Notes under the pieces: model-generated
Databases searched by the model: none
What the model saw: only the letters and a program-made list of their open reading frames with translations
What the model was told of the DNA's origin: nothing
Made by a program: the position numbers and the translations under genes
Shown: piece after piece, positions 27,716 to 36,707 of the stretch
Layout: each line of letters starts with the position of its first letter
How positions within the stretch are numbered: position 1 is the first letter of the stretch
Assembly: GCF_005280655.1 (NCBI RefSeq)
Contig: NZ_CP040058.1
Location: 1,650,001-1,714,000, forward strand
Source of the DNA: Anaerostipes rhamnosivorans
Lineage (GTDB): Bacteria > Bacillota > Clostridia > Lachnospirales > Lachnospiraceae
Length of the DNA stretch: 64,000 nt
Direction: 5' to 3'

Positions 27716-29120
27716 AACCAAGCTGTAGAAAAAGATTTCTACATACAGCAACCCCCTCTGAGATATGTTCGGAAAGTGCATCTGCAAAACCGTCAATATT
27801 TTGCATGTGGACTTCTCTCAGAAGCCTTGCGGCATATTCTGTATAGAATTTGCTGTTTTCCAGCTGCTGAAAGAATATGTGAAGGGTGTGTCCCCAGAGC
27901 AGCAGGTGGTACAGCTGATGATAAGTTTCCCGGATCATGGCAGAGGGACTTTTTTCGCCTATGAACTGAAGACATGTTTCATCCAGAAGATAAAGGGTAT
28001 CTCCAGATATACATTTTTGAATCCGGTCATCCAGCGCTTGAAAATCTGTATCATCCAACACAGAAAAAGTGTGGTATGATACGTTTTTGCAGGTCAGAGC
28101 ACACATTTGGAGAGCCCGGAAAAAGAAAATAAGGTTGGTCTGGATCTGCGGCATAGAAAAATCAGGAGCCTCCAGATTTTTTTTAGAAATGACTTTTGTC
28201 CCGACTCCGTTTAAGGTTTCTATAACCCGCATATTTCCCAAAAGTTCAAGGGTTCTACGCATAGTGATCAGAGACACATGATATTCCTTGGCAAGGGTCT
28301 GGCAGGACGGTAACAATTCTTCCTGTCTGTAAATTTTATTATCTATTTTACTTAAAATATCAGCGGCAAGTGAATAGCAGAGCTGGGGACGCTTTCTGTA
28401 AATGTGCCAACGGAAGGGTACTTGTTTGACCCGCATTCCTTTTTTCTGCAAGTTAGACAGATATTCAAGAAACTCTGCCAATAGGATCTCGTGGAATTTT
28501 TGAGCTTCTTTTGATATCTCATCGGCCTGTCCGTGTTCAAACAAATTCAACAGACGTTGATAGTGGGAAAAGACCTGCTGGCCTGCATTGTCAAAGTCTG
28601 CAGGACGGTGGAGATATGGGATGCGGAGATAACGGATGATTTCCCAGTATAGTAGATTAAGGAACAGGGGATTCTTAAACTGCTGGGCAATCTCAGCATA
28701 AAACAAGGTTATCTGTTTGGCTGCATGTCCCCCTGTCTTTTTGAGCTGCCAGCGGATACGTTTTACGGATTCATGGTTTTGTTCCTTGAAATACAGGCTG
28801 TTGACAGGATCAAATATGATGCTGGCAGACCGTGCAATGTCTTCCATTCCGTCTTTTCTGGAAAGGAAATAACCAATATACTGTTGCTCAGACTGTTTAA
28901 CCGGGGTATAGGTAACTGTGGCAGCCTTTCGTGCTGAAGTTTCAATATACTGCCGTTCTTTCAATTTAGATAATGCGGACCTGACGGTGAGTGTACTAAC
29001 TTGAAATTGTCTGCAGATATTGCTGATGGAAGGCAGACGCTCTCCATACACATAGTAACCGGACTGGATTCTGGAAGTAAAATAATCGTAAATGATATCG
29101 CTCATGCTGGTATCCTGCAT
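27693..29120 (-). CDS. Tandem GntR-type transcriptional regulator (paralogue 2 of 3)
   Basis: A 475-aa protein of the same build as the 4909 gene. First winged helix: LPSISNICRQFQVSTLTVRS; second, about residues 240-290: LLPSCQTLAKEYHVSLITMRR, ending in NGVGTKVISK. Long helical segments follow each. Shared text with paralogue 1 includes the NGVGT wing and the Arg-rich recognition helix. The ATG follows AAAGGAGG. The neighbour upstream is a decayed receiver domain; downstream in the same direction is trpB. Ligand unknown. Confidence 0.85.
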   Translation of the reverse strand: MQDTSMSDIIYDYFTSRIQSGYYVYGERLPSISNICRQFQVSTLTVRSALSKLKERQYIETSARKAATVTYTPVKQSEQQYIGYFLSRKDGMEDIARSASIIFDPVNSLYFKEQNHESVKRIRWQLKKTGGHAAKQITLFYAEIAQQFKNPLFLNLLYWEIIRYLRIPYLHRPADFDNAGQQVFSHYQRLLNLFEHGQADEISKEAQKFHEILLAEFLEYLSNLQKKGMRVKQVPFRWHIYRKRPQLCYSLAADILSKIDNKIYRQEELLPSCQTLAKEYHVSLITMRRTLELLGNMRVIETLNGVGTKVISKKNLEAPDFSMPQIQTNLIFFFRALQMCALTCKNVSYHTFSVLDDTDFQALDDRIQKCISGDTLYLLDETCLQFIGEKSPSAMIRETYHQLYHLLLWGHTLHIFFQQLENSKFYTEYAARLLREVHMQNIDGFADALSEHISEGVAVCRNLFLQLGFDKDKLS

Positions 29121-29245
29121 TGGTTGGGGCCTCCTTTTTGAAATAATCTATATTATATCATATTTCTCTGTTAAACAAATATATTGGCAGGGCTGTCATT
29201 CCATATTGAACACTCCAGGTGGCCAAGCATATTCGGAGACTTTAC

Positions 29246-29359
29246 AGGAAGAAACTTTCGATTCTCATTATCTATGCTTATGATTGGAGCGATATTGAAA
29301 AAGAGGCTCTTGACGCAGGTGTTAGGATTTCTGTTAAAGCCGGTCTTTTTCTGTTCTGA
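29246..29359 (+). pseudogene. Fossil receiver domain of a hybrid kinase
   Basis: One frame reads LSILIIYAYDWSDIEKEALD then AGVRISVKAGLF, matching the receiver segment IIVISAYDYSEIEEQFLEAG...TKPLFKS of the hybrid kinase at 9957. It lacks a start and the phospho-acceptor part and ends at a TGA. The rest of the 29121-29447 gap holds no intact gene. Confidence 0.7.
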
Positions 29360-29362
29360 CAG

Positions 29363-29376
29363 TCACAAATCTGTGA
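29363..29376 (+). promoter_or_regulatory. Palindrome TCACA-N4-TGTGA upstream of the two-component operon
   Basis: TCACA (29363-29367) AATC TGTGA (29372-29376). The same TCACA-N4-TGTGA arrangement occurs upstream of the ABC genes at 31031, so it is a candidate binding site for the 29448 regulator. Confidence 0.55.
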
Positions 29377-29447
29377 TTGTTGGGATTTTTTTAGTGTCCC
29401 GGCATTCCGTATGATAAAATAGAGGGGAACTAATACGGAGGTGGAGG

Positions 29448-30116
29448 ATGCAGAACATATTTGTGATAGAAGATGACAGAGAACTAAATGAGGGGATCTG
29501 CTATGCTTTGGAAAAAGAGGGATACAATACAATAAAGGCTTATTCTCTAAAGGAAGCCAGAGATTTGTATTTAAAAGAAAAAGTGGATTTAGCGCTATTG
29601 GATGTCAACCTTCCGGATGGGGAAGGATTTTCTTTCTGCAGGTGGATCAAAGGCCAGTGTGACATTCCGGTATTGTTTTTGACAGCAAGGGACTTGGAAG
29701 AGGATGCGTTGATGGGGTATGAGCTGGGTGCTGAGGATTATATCACAAAACCGTTTTCCATGAAAATACTGAAGCAGAAGATCAAAGTGGTGTTAAAAAG
29801 GGTAAAGCAGGGCGGACAGGAGTTGTTTGACGACGGATTTTTAAGGATTGACTTTTCTGCAGCAAGGGTATGGGTCTCAGGAAATGAATGCATGGTTACA
29901 CCCACAGAGTTCCGTCTGCTAAAACAGTTCGTCCAAAACAGGGGCCAGCTGCTTACCTACACCATACTTCTAGAGCGCATCTGGGATACAGGAGCAAATT
30001 TTGTGGACAAGCACGCTCTGGCCGTCAATATAAACCGGCTGAGAAAGAAGATTGAAGACCAGGAGCATCAGTACATATCAAATATTTACGGGATGGGATA
30101 TCAATGGATGAAATGA
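29448..30116 (+). CDS. OmpR-family response regulator
   Basis: A 222-aa regulator. Receiver with EDD at the N-terminus, phospho-Asp in LALLDVNLPDGEG and Lys in AEDYITKPF; winged helix with VDKHALAVNINRLRKKI. Start after GGAGG. The kinase gene begins 13 bases before its end (coupled translation). The downstream FtsX-type ABC transporter is the probable target, a layout common for antimicrobial peptide sensing and detoxification. Confidence 0.94.
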   Translation: MQNIFVIEDDRELNEGICYALEKEGYNTIKAYSLKEARDLYLKEKVDLALLDVNLPDGEGFSFCRWIKGQCDIPVLFLTARDLEEDALMGYELGAEDYITKPFSMKILKQKIKVVLKRVKQGGQELFDDGFLRIDFSAARVWVSGNECMVTPTEFRLLKQFVQNRGQLLTYTILLERIWDTGANFVDKHALAVNINRLRKKIEDQEHQYISNIYGMGYQWMK

Positions 30117-31024
30117 CGGTTTTGGCAGCAGCTCTGGTCCTGATCTGTATTTATCTGGGCTTTAGCAGGCGGCGTATGAAAAAAGAGATCTATGGCTTTA
30201 CCAGCCGCCTGGAGCGGTGCCTCGATGCCATAGCTTTGGGAAAAGAAATGGAAGAAACCCTGGAGGAAGGAGATACCCTGTGGGGAAAGGTATATGAGAG
30301 GCTTAAACGGCTGGACCAGATCTGGCATAAAAAGAATGCAGAAAATCTGAAGGAAAAGAAAAAGATCAAAGAGCTGATCTCGGATATTTCTCATCAGACA
30401 AAGACACCCATTGCAAATATTAAATTATACGTGGAGCTTCTCCAGGAGGAGGGAAATCAGCAGGAAGCAGCCCGGTTTCTGAAAAAGATCAGCGCACAGA
30501 CAGAAAAACTGGATTTCCTGCTTAAGAGTATGGTAAAAATGTCACGGCTGGAGACTGGTGTGATCGAGATCCATTGTAAAAGACAGCCTCTTTTAAAGAC
30601 CCTCGGCAGAGCTGTATCATCCATTGTGCCGAAGGCGGAACAAAAACAGATTCGGCTGTCCATGGACTGCGACAGCCGAATTACAGTCCTGCATGACAGC
30701 AAGTGGACAGAGGAAGCATTGTTTAATATTCTGGACAATGCAGTAAAGTACACTGGGCGTGGAGGGAGCATCCAGATCTCAGTGACTGTCCAGGAAATCT
30801 TTACAAAAATCAGTATAAAGGATACAGGAAAGGGCATCGTCCTGGAGCGGCAGGCGGAAATTTTTACAAGGTTCTACCGGGAACCGGAGGTGTCCGATCA
30901 GGAGGGCATCGGCGTAGGGCTTTTTCTGGCAAGAAATATCATGACACTTCAGAACGGCTATATTGAGGTCCGGTCTGAACCGGGAGCGGGGGCTGATTTC
31001 AGGCTGTATCTACCCAACAGATGA
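30104..31024 (+). CDS. Sensor histidine kinase
   Basis: A 306-aa kinase with one N-terminal membrane helix (TVLAAALVLICIYLGF), a long helical linker, an H-box of the ISDISHQTKTPIANIKLY type, N-box (EEALFNILDNAVKYTG), DTGKGI and GVGLFLARN G-boxes. H followed by QTKTP is usual in the BceS/YxdK-like group. No extracellular sensor domain, so sensing through the ABC transporter is plausible. Overlaps the regulator gene. Confidence 0.93.
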   Translation: MDEMTVLAAALVLICIYLGFSRRRMKKEIYGFTSRLERCLDAIALGKEMEETLEEGDTLWGKVYERLKRLDQIWHKKNAENLKEKKKIKELISDISHQTKTPIANIKLYVELLQEEGNQQEAARFLKKISAQTEKLDFLLKSMVKMSRLETGVIEIHCKRQPLLKTLGRAVSSIVPKAEQKQIRLSMDCDSRITVLHDSKWTEEALFNILDNAVKYTGRGGSIQISVTVQEIFTKISIKDTGKGIVLERQAEIFTRFYREPEVSDQEGIGVGLFLARNIMTLQNGYIEVRSEPGAGADFRLYLPNR

Positions 31025-31030
31025 TGTTTA

Positions 31031-31071
31031 TCACAGTTTTGTGAATGTGATGCTTTGTGAGCAGTTTGTGA
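31031..31071 (+). promoter_or_regulatory. Repeated TTTGTGA boxes upstream of the ABC transporter operon
   Basis: TCACA-GTTT-TGTGA at 31031-31044, plus TTTGTGA at 31038, 31054 and 31065, the last two 11 bases apart, and a TGTGA at 31046. OmpR-type regulators bind direct repeats about one helical turn apart. The palindrome is shared with 29363. Confidence 0.55.
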
Positions 31072-31116
31072 TTTTTATGAGATATGCTGATACCATCAGA
31101 GAAAGGAGATAAAACA

Positions 31117-31812
31117 ATGGAAACAGAAATTGTAAACACACAGGCATTAAAAAAATATTACAAACTGGGAAACAACACGGTAAAGGCGCTGGACGGAGTG
31201 GATTTTAAGGTAAAAGAGCGTGAATTTATCGCAATCATCGGAAAGTCTGGAAGCGGAAAAAGTACACTTCTTCATATGATCGGAGGCCTGGATTCTCCAA
31301 CAGCAGGGAAAGTATTCGTAGGTGGCAGAGATCTGGGAGAGATGGACAGAGAACAGCTTGCCATCTTCCGAAGAAGAAATATCGGCTTTGTATTCCAGAA
31401 TTACAACCTAGTGCCGGATCTGAACGTCTATGAAAACATTACACTGCCCGTGGAACTAGACGGCACCCCGGTGGACCGGGAATTCGTAGATGAGATCCTT
31501 AGGCTGTTAAATCTGGAAGAAAAAAGAGAGGCGATGCCCAACACTCTGTCCGGCGGACAGCAGCAGCGTGTGGCTATTGCCAGAGCCATTGCTTCAAAAC
31601 CGGCCATCATTCTTGCGGATGAGCCCACGGGAAATCTAGATACGGCATCCGGGCATGATGTACTGGGGCTTTTGAGGTCAGTGGCAAGACAGTTCCAGCA
31701 AACCGTTGTGCTGATCACCCATGACCAGGATATCGCACAGCTTTCAGATCGGATCGTCCATATTGAGGATGGCAGGATCGTGAGAGGAAGTGGGAACTAT
31801 GCTGGAAAATAA
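31117..31812 (+). CDS. ABC transporter ATP-binding protein (MacB/LolD/BceA type)
   Basis: A 231-aa ATPase of the family that pairs with FtsX-type permeases. Walker A GKSGSGKST, Q-loop VFQNYNLVPDL, signature LSGGQQQRVAIARA, Walker B IILADEPTGNLD, switch His LITHD. Start is the ATG at 31117 after AAAGGAG; the in-frame ATG at 31084 has no ribosome site. Overlaps the permease start. Confidence 0.94.
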   Translation: METEIVNTQALKKYYKLGNNTVKALDGVDFKVKEREFIAIIGKSGSGKSTLLHMIGGLDSPTAGKVFVGGRDLGEMDREQLAIFRRRNIGFVFQNYNLVPDLNVYENITLPVELDGTPVDREFVDEILRLLNLEEKREAMPNTLSGGQQQRVAIARAIASKPAIILADEPTGNLDTASGHDVLGLLRSVARQFQQTVVLITHDQDIAQLSDRIVHIEDGRIVRGSGNYAGK

Positions 31813-34279
31813 TAATCATAAAATCATCACAAAAATGGCGGTGTCCTCTCTCAAAGGCAGCCGTCAGAAGTTTGCAGTAATGACTGCTGCGGTCATGCTC
31901 TCTGTTTTCATGCTGTTCAGTGTTCTGACCGTGGGAACCACCTATTTTCAAATGCAGAGGATACAAAACATTCATATGCAGGGAGCCGATTATGACGGAG
32001 TGCTGATGGGCGGATTTACAGAAAGGCAGAAGGCTTACTGCCAAGACCACCGGGATGTATTGTCAGCAGGGATCAGTGCATATGCGGGATATGCGCAAAA
32101 AACTGATGCGGATGACACTCTGCACACCGGACTGGTCTGGTACGATGAGACATCCTGGTCACGTCAGATGAAACCGGCCAGGGAAAAGGTACGGGGCTAC
32201 TATCCGCATAGAGAAAATGAACTGATGGTCACCAAGGAGGCCTTAAAAGACTGCGGAAAGGAGCATTTGGATGTCGGGGATTCTTTTGAACTGACTTATG
32301 CGGACAAAAAGGGAACACATACAAAAACTTTTCTTATATCCGGTATCTGGGAAGGTTATGGGGAACAGCAGATGTTCGGTGTATCAGAAGCATTTTACAA
32401 GAAAACAGGATATCAGCTCAGTAACATGGGTGTGCTGCAGGTGAAGTTTAAGAGCAAGATCCTCTCTGATAGAGAACAGAAGAAGTTTCAGGAGGGACTT
32501 CATCTGAGCGGCCGCCAAAATTTTCAGTTTACGGGGCAAATGGAAAAGTCCATTGGAGTCCTGGCAGGCATGGCCGGGCTGGTGCTGATCACCTGTCTGA
32601 GTGCGTATCTGCTCATTTATAATATCTTGTATCTGTCTGTCTCAGGAAATATCCGTTATTACGGGCTTATGCGGACGGTGGGTATGACCTCAAAACAGAT
32701 TTATCAGTATTTGCAGAAACAGATGCTGATTGTGGGTGCAGCAGGAATCGGAAGCGGGATTTTGCTCGGACTGGCGACCTCTTTTCTGATCATCCCTCAT
32801 ATTGTTAGGACCCTCGGTATCCGGGAAAGTTCCATCAATATTTCTTTCCATCCTTCCATTTTCTTTGTGAGCATTTTTATTGCGGCAGTCACGATATATT
32901 TGGGAAGCCTGAAGCCAGTGAAGATTGCAGTATCTGTCTCCCCTGTGGAGGCTCTGGGTTATCAGGTCTCAACAGGGAAAAAGAGCCGCCGCAGGGAGGG
33001 CAGAGGCAATCTTCTTTGGAAAATGGCAAGAGAGCAGTTTGGAAGGGATAAGAAAAAAACAGGAATTGCGGTTTTCTCCCTTGCAGCCAGTTTATCCATA
33101 TGCCTTTGTCTGATTACGATCATTGACAGCCATGGGGCCAGAACGATTGTGTCCAATTATATGGACACAGATCTGGTGGTGAGAAATGACACGGCTATGA
33201 AGGAAAACGGGAAAGAATGGAAGCACATCATAAAGCCCTCAGTTGTAAGAGAGGTCAAAGAAAATGAAGGAGTGAAGAAACTTTACACCATGCTGGGAAC
33301 AAATATCGTGGTGCCGTGGGAGCCGGAATTCTCTGATACATGGATGAGAAAATTTTATGAAATGTGGATGTATACGTCTTATAAAGATGATATCAATGAC
33401 TATAAGAAGCACCCTGAAAAATACGGATCAGTGATGGTGGGTATCGGTGATGATGAATTTGAATACCTTAACGAAGGGTTGGAACATCCGGTAGATAAAA
33501 GACAATTTATCAACGGAAATACTTGTATCATCTATAGAAGCGGCCTGGAATTGGACCCAGGTAAGACAAAAAGAGTAAAATACCGCCTGCCGGGGCAGAA
33601 AACAAAAGATCTTCAGTTGAAGATCGCCGGATTTACGGACGATGATTATTATGGAGGATCTATGGGAAAAGGGCCGGTTGTCATCGTTAGCAGCCGTTTT
33701 CTAAAGCAGCAGGTAAAGAACCCTTATATCATGAAGTTAAATATCCGCTATCGGAAGGAATACGATGAAAAAACAGAGGCTCAGATCAAGAAAAGTCTGG
33801 AACAGGGAACTGCCTCAAAGGACCTTTATTTTGATTCTAAGATCGAAAACATGAAGGAAACCAGAAAAGCACAGGGAAATATGACCGGGGTAGGTGTGGG
33901 GATCGCCGTGATCCTTGCGCTGATCGGTCTGATGAACTACGTCAATACTGTTTTCGGAAACATCCAGAGCCGCCGGGTGTCACTGGCGGTCATGGAAAGC
34001 GTGGGAATGACCAGAAAGCAGGTGAAGGTTATGCTCGTGCGGGAAGGAGTGTTATATGCAGCATCCTCAATTCTGATCGCAGCCACGGCAGGGCTGGCTG
34101 CCACTTATCTGTGTTACCAGTCCATGAACTACATGGGCATACCGTTTAGGGTTCCGTGGATACCAGTACTGGCCGCTGTGCTGATATCTGTAACGGCATG
34201 TATTTTGATCCCTCTGGCAGCATATCGGATTCTGGAAGGGGAAGCAGCTATCGCAGAGAGAATCAAAGGTTTTGAATAA
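31799..34279 (+). CDS. FtsX-type ABC permease with two cores
   Basis: An 826-aa permease. An N-terminal helix, a large extracytoplasmic domain, three helices, then a second unit of the same kind with a second extracytoplasmic domain (about 440-690) and three final helices, roughly eight in all. The duplicated FtsX layout is typical of transporters for antimicrobial peptides or lipids that work with a two-component system. The ATG at 31799 lies within the end of the ATPase gene; a GTG at 31790 is possible. Confidence 0.9.
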   Translation: MLENNNHKIITKMAVSSLKGSRQKFAVMTAAVMLSVFMLFSVLTVGTTYFQMQRIQNIHMQGADYDGVLMGGFTERQKAYCQDHRDVLSAGISAYAGYAQKTDADDTLHTGLVWYDETSWSRQMKPAREKVRGYYPHRENELMVTKEALKDCGKEHLDVGDSFELTYADKKGTHTKTFLISGIWEGYGEQQMFGVSEAFYKKTGYQLSNMGVLQVKFKSKILSDREQKKFQEGLHLSGRQNFQFTGQMEKSIGVLAGMAGLVLITCLSAYLLIYNILYLSVSGNIRYYGLMRTVGMTSKQIYQYLQKQMLIVGAAGIGSGILLGLATSFLIIPHIVRTLGIRESSINISFHPSIFFVSIFIAAVTIYLGSLKPVKIAVSVSPVEALGYQVSTGKKSRRREGRGNLLWKMAREQFGRDKKKTGIAVFSLAASLSICLCLITIIDSHGARTIVSNYMDTDLVVRNDTAMKENGKEWKHIIKPSVVREVKENEGVKKLYTMLGTNIVVPWEPEFSDTWMRKFYEMWMYTSYKDDINDYKKHPEKYGSVMVGIGDDEFEYLNEGLEHPVDKRQFINGNTCIIYRSGLELDPGKTKRVKYRLPGQKTKDLQLKIAGFTDDDYYGGSMGKGPVVIVSSRFLKQQVKNPYIMKLNIRYRKEYDEKTEAQIKKSLEQGTASKDLYFDSKIENMKETRKAQGNMTGVGVGIAVILALIGLMNYVNTVFGNIQSRRVSLAVMESVGMTRKQVKVMLVREGVLYAASSILIAATAGLAATYLCYQSMNYMGIPFRVPWIPVLAAVLISVTACILIPLAAYRILEGEAAIAERIKGFE

Positions 34280-35123
34280 AACTCTGGCGCCTATTGTTGG
34301 ATTTCGATTTAGACATCATGTTTATAAGACATTTGAGCGTGCGATGGCAAAGGCAAGGGCAGAGATCGATTCCGGTTTTCCGGTCGTGCTCGGTACCCTG
34401 GATATGTTTCATTTATCCTATTTTGAGAAGTTCTATCACAGGGAGCATATCCCATTCCATTATGTGCTGATGGCCGGATATGATGACGGGGAGCAGACGG
34501 TTTCCTTATATGACTGTGGACGCAGAGAGAAATTAAAGTTATCCTATATGGATCTGCGTCTTGCCATGGACTGCAGCTGCCCTGGCCTGAGCCGGCCCAA
34601 TACGGTCTGTACCATCCGGATGGAGTCTCAAAAGAATAAGTATCAGATCGCAAAGGAGGCGCTGGCTGTAAAAGGGGATCTTTTTTTAAATCCTCCGATG
34701 CCGTTTCTGGGATACAAAGGTTTTGAAAGGTTTATCAAGGAGCTTCCTCAGTGGAAAACAGACCTGTGCCGGGAGGATTATGATAAGATATTGAAGAATA
34801 TGGTCACATTTTTTGGAACAGTGCCTATGGTGCCAAATGTGCTGAGAGGCATTGACCTGCCTGATGAAGTTGAATTTAAGGGCGGATTTGAAAAGATGGG
34901 AAGCATGCTTTCTCAAATGGGAGAAGAATACGACAGAGATGATTGGAATAAGGCCGCTGTCATTTTTTATGAGGGAGCGGATGTGATGGAACAGATCTCG
35001 GGTATTCTGATCCGTTACCTGTCCGGTCAAGGGGATGAAACAGAAAAGCTTCCTGAAAAGTTTGGGCATGTACTTACAAAAATGAAGGAAGGGTATCGTA
35101 TGGCTGCAGAAATTTCTTCTTGA
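34272..35123 (+). CDS. BtrH/DUF4872-like protein, N-terminus apparently missing
   Basis: A 283-residue frame starting at a TTG that overlaps the permease stop; AAAGG stands a few bases upstream. The segment SGFPVVLGTLDMF...FHYVLMAGYDD recalls the second half of the cysteine-peptidase-like domain of BtrH proteins, and the helical C-terminal half fits DUF4872. The family's N-terminal Cys-containing segment is absent, so the catalytic Cys would be lost. Either a truncated gene or a shortened relative. Family assignment by eye. Confidence 0.6.
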   Translation: MNKTLAPIVGFRFRHHVYKTFERAMAKARAEIDSGFPVVLGTLDMFHLSYFEKFYHREHIPFHYVLMAGYDDGEQTVSLYDCGRREKLKLSYMDLRLAMDCSCPGLSRPNTVCTIRMESQKNKYQIAKEALAVKGDLFLNPPMPFLGYKGFERFIKELPQWKTDLCREDYDKILKNMVTFFGTVPMVPNVLRGIDLPDEVEFKGGFEKMGSMLSQMGEEYDRDDWNKAAVIFYEGADVMEQISGILIRYLSGQGDETEKLPEKFGHVLTKMKEGYRMAAEISS

Positions 35124-35173
35124 CAAGATTGGATTAATGTACAACAATTGTTATGTAACATAAGTAACATAAC
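35120..35173 (+). promoter_or_regulatory. Promoter-proximal operators of the TetR gene
   Basis: A TTGACA (35120-35125) is followed by repeats: the perfect palindrome TTATGTAACATAA (35151-35163), then GTAACATAA again, so GTTATGT (35150-35156) also pairs with ACATAAC (35167-35173). The -10 is not clear. Likely autoregulatory TetR sites. Confidence 0.6.
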
Positions 35174-35201
35174 GATATGATTACGAAGGAAGTGTACACA
35201 A

Positions 35202-35789
35202 ATGCCGCCGAAAGCAAAGATAACCAAGCAAATGATTTTGAACACTGCCCTGGATCTGACAAGGGAAACAGGTTTTGAAACTGTCAATGCCAGGAGTATC
35301 GCGGGTAAACTACAATGTTCTACCCGGCCGATTTTTACTTGTTATGAAAATATGGATGCATTAAAGAAAGATTTTCTCGCATTTGCATATGAATACTACG
35401 AGTGGTATGTGGAAGATTACCGCAATAGAGTCAATATCAGCCCCTGTTTAGTCCTGCCCCTCTCTTATATTGAATTTGCCCGGGAAGAAACACACTTATT
35501 TAAGCTGCTGTTTGTAAATGATATGGATTTGGATATGACAGAGGCAAAGGATTTTTATAAGGAGGCGGACAATGAAAAAAGGGCGGAAGAGTTTTCCGAA
35601 ATTATTGGGATAGGGCTTGAAAAGGCAAAAGTAATATTTTTGGATTTGTTTCTCTATACCCACGGTATAGCAGTTTTGACAGCGACAAAAAAATTAACGC
35701 TGGACCGGAAGAGTGCTGAGAAAAGGGTAGTAAATATCTTGTCACTTTTTATACGGGAAGAAATACCAGGTTGGGATATATGCAATTGA
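35202..35789 (+). CDS. TetR family transcriptional regulator
   Basis: A 195-aa regulator. The N-terminal helix-turn-helix (MILNTALDLTRETGFETVNARSIAGKL) with the recognition text QCSTRPIFTCYENMD is typical of TetR. The C-terminal part is helical ligand domain. AAGGAAG precedes the ATG. The methyltransferase gene follows after 32 bases and may be in the same transcript. Confidence 0.88.
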   Translation: MPPKAKITKQMILNTALDLTRETGFETVNARSIAGKLQCSTRPIFTCYENMDALKKDFLAFAYEYYEWYVEDYRNRVNISPCLVLPLSYIEFAREETHLFKLLFVNDMDLDMTEAKDFYKEADNEKRAEEFSEIIGIGLEKAKVIFLDLFLYTHGIAVLTATKKLTLDRKSAEKRVVNILSLFIREEIPGWDICN

Positions 35790-35821
35790 GGCATGCGGAT
35801 CATGACAAAAGGGGTGCTATT

Positions 35822-36619
35822 ATGAAAACAAACCAGTATTTAATTGACTTTTACAATCAATACGACGAAGACAGCCGGCTGGTGTTAAGACACGGTTCCG
35901 TTGAGTTCCTTACTACAATGCGCTACATTAAGGAATATCTAAGACCAGGTGACCGTGTGCTGGAAGTTGGCGCGGGAACAGGTCGGTATTCCCATGCGCT
36001 GGCACGCCAAGGATATGCTGTCGATGCAGTGGAGTTAGTAGAGCATAATATTGACGTTTTCCGTCAGAATACACGATCCGGCGAGCCAGTCACCATAACC
36101 CAGGGTAATGCGATGGACTTGTCTGCTTTCCCTGACAATGAATATGACATTACGCTGTTGCTGGGGCCTCTGTACCATCTTTACACTGCGAAAGATAAAC
36201 TACAGGCTTTAAGTGAGGCAATTCGCGTGACAAAGCCAGGAGGCGTGATCTTTGCTGCGTATGTCATCTCTGATGGCTGCCTCCTTGATGAAGGCTTCCA
36301 ACGTGGGAATATCAGTGTCACAGAATATATCAAAAAGGGATTGCTGGATCCTTCCACGTTCGCGGCCAAGTCCGAGCCAAAGGATTTATTTGAATTGGTC
36401 CGTAAAGAAGACATCGATGAATTGATGACTTCGTTTCCCGTAGACAGACTGCATTATGTGGCGGCTGACGGCTGTGCCCTATTTATGCGGGAAGCCATAG
36501 ATGCTATGGACAGCAGCACGTTTGAATTATATTTAAAGTATCATTTCTCTGTCTGTGAGCGGGAAGATTTATTAGGTATTACGAGTCATGCTGTTGACAT
36601 CTTCAGAAAAGTATCCTAG
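35822..36619 (+). CDS. Class I SAM-dependent methyltransferase
   Basis: A 265-aa methyltransferase. SAM motif I is VLEVGAGTGRYSHALA, motif II AVELVEHN, and motif IV region DITLLLGPLYHLY. The ATG at 35822 follows AAGGGG; the ORF extension upstream is not needed. Substrate not predictable; probably cotranscribed with the TetR gene. Confidence 0.9.
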   Translation: MKTNQYLIDFYNQYDEDSRLVLRHGSVEFLTTMRYIKEYLRPGDRVLEVGAGTGRYSHALARQGYAVDAVELVEHNIDVFRQNTRSGEPVTITQGNAMDLSAFPDNEYDITLLLGPLYHLYTAKDKLQALSEAIRVTKPGGVIFAAYVISDGCLLDEGFQRGNISVTEYIKKGLLDPSTFAAKSEPKDLFELVRKEDIDELMTSFPVDRLHYVAADGCALFMREAIDAMDSSTFELYLKYHFSVCEREDLLGITSHAVDIFRKVS

Positions 36620-36644
36620 AAAACGTTTCACAAAAAATCATCAC

Positions 36645-36689
36645 AAATACGCCCGTCTGGCACAAAACCAGACGGGCGTATTTCTTTCG
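36645..36689. terminator. Strong terminator between convergent genes
   Basis: A perfect 16-bp stem, AAATACGCCCGTCTGG with its complement, 7-base loop, then T-rich sequence. Serves the methyltransferase gene and possibly the small minus-strand gene. Confidence 0.9.
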
Positions 36690-36707
36690 TTTCGGCTATA
36701 TCCTGTC

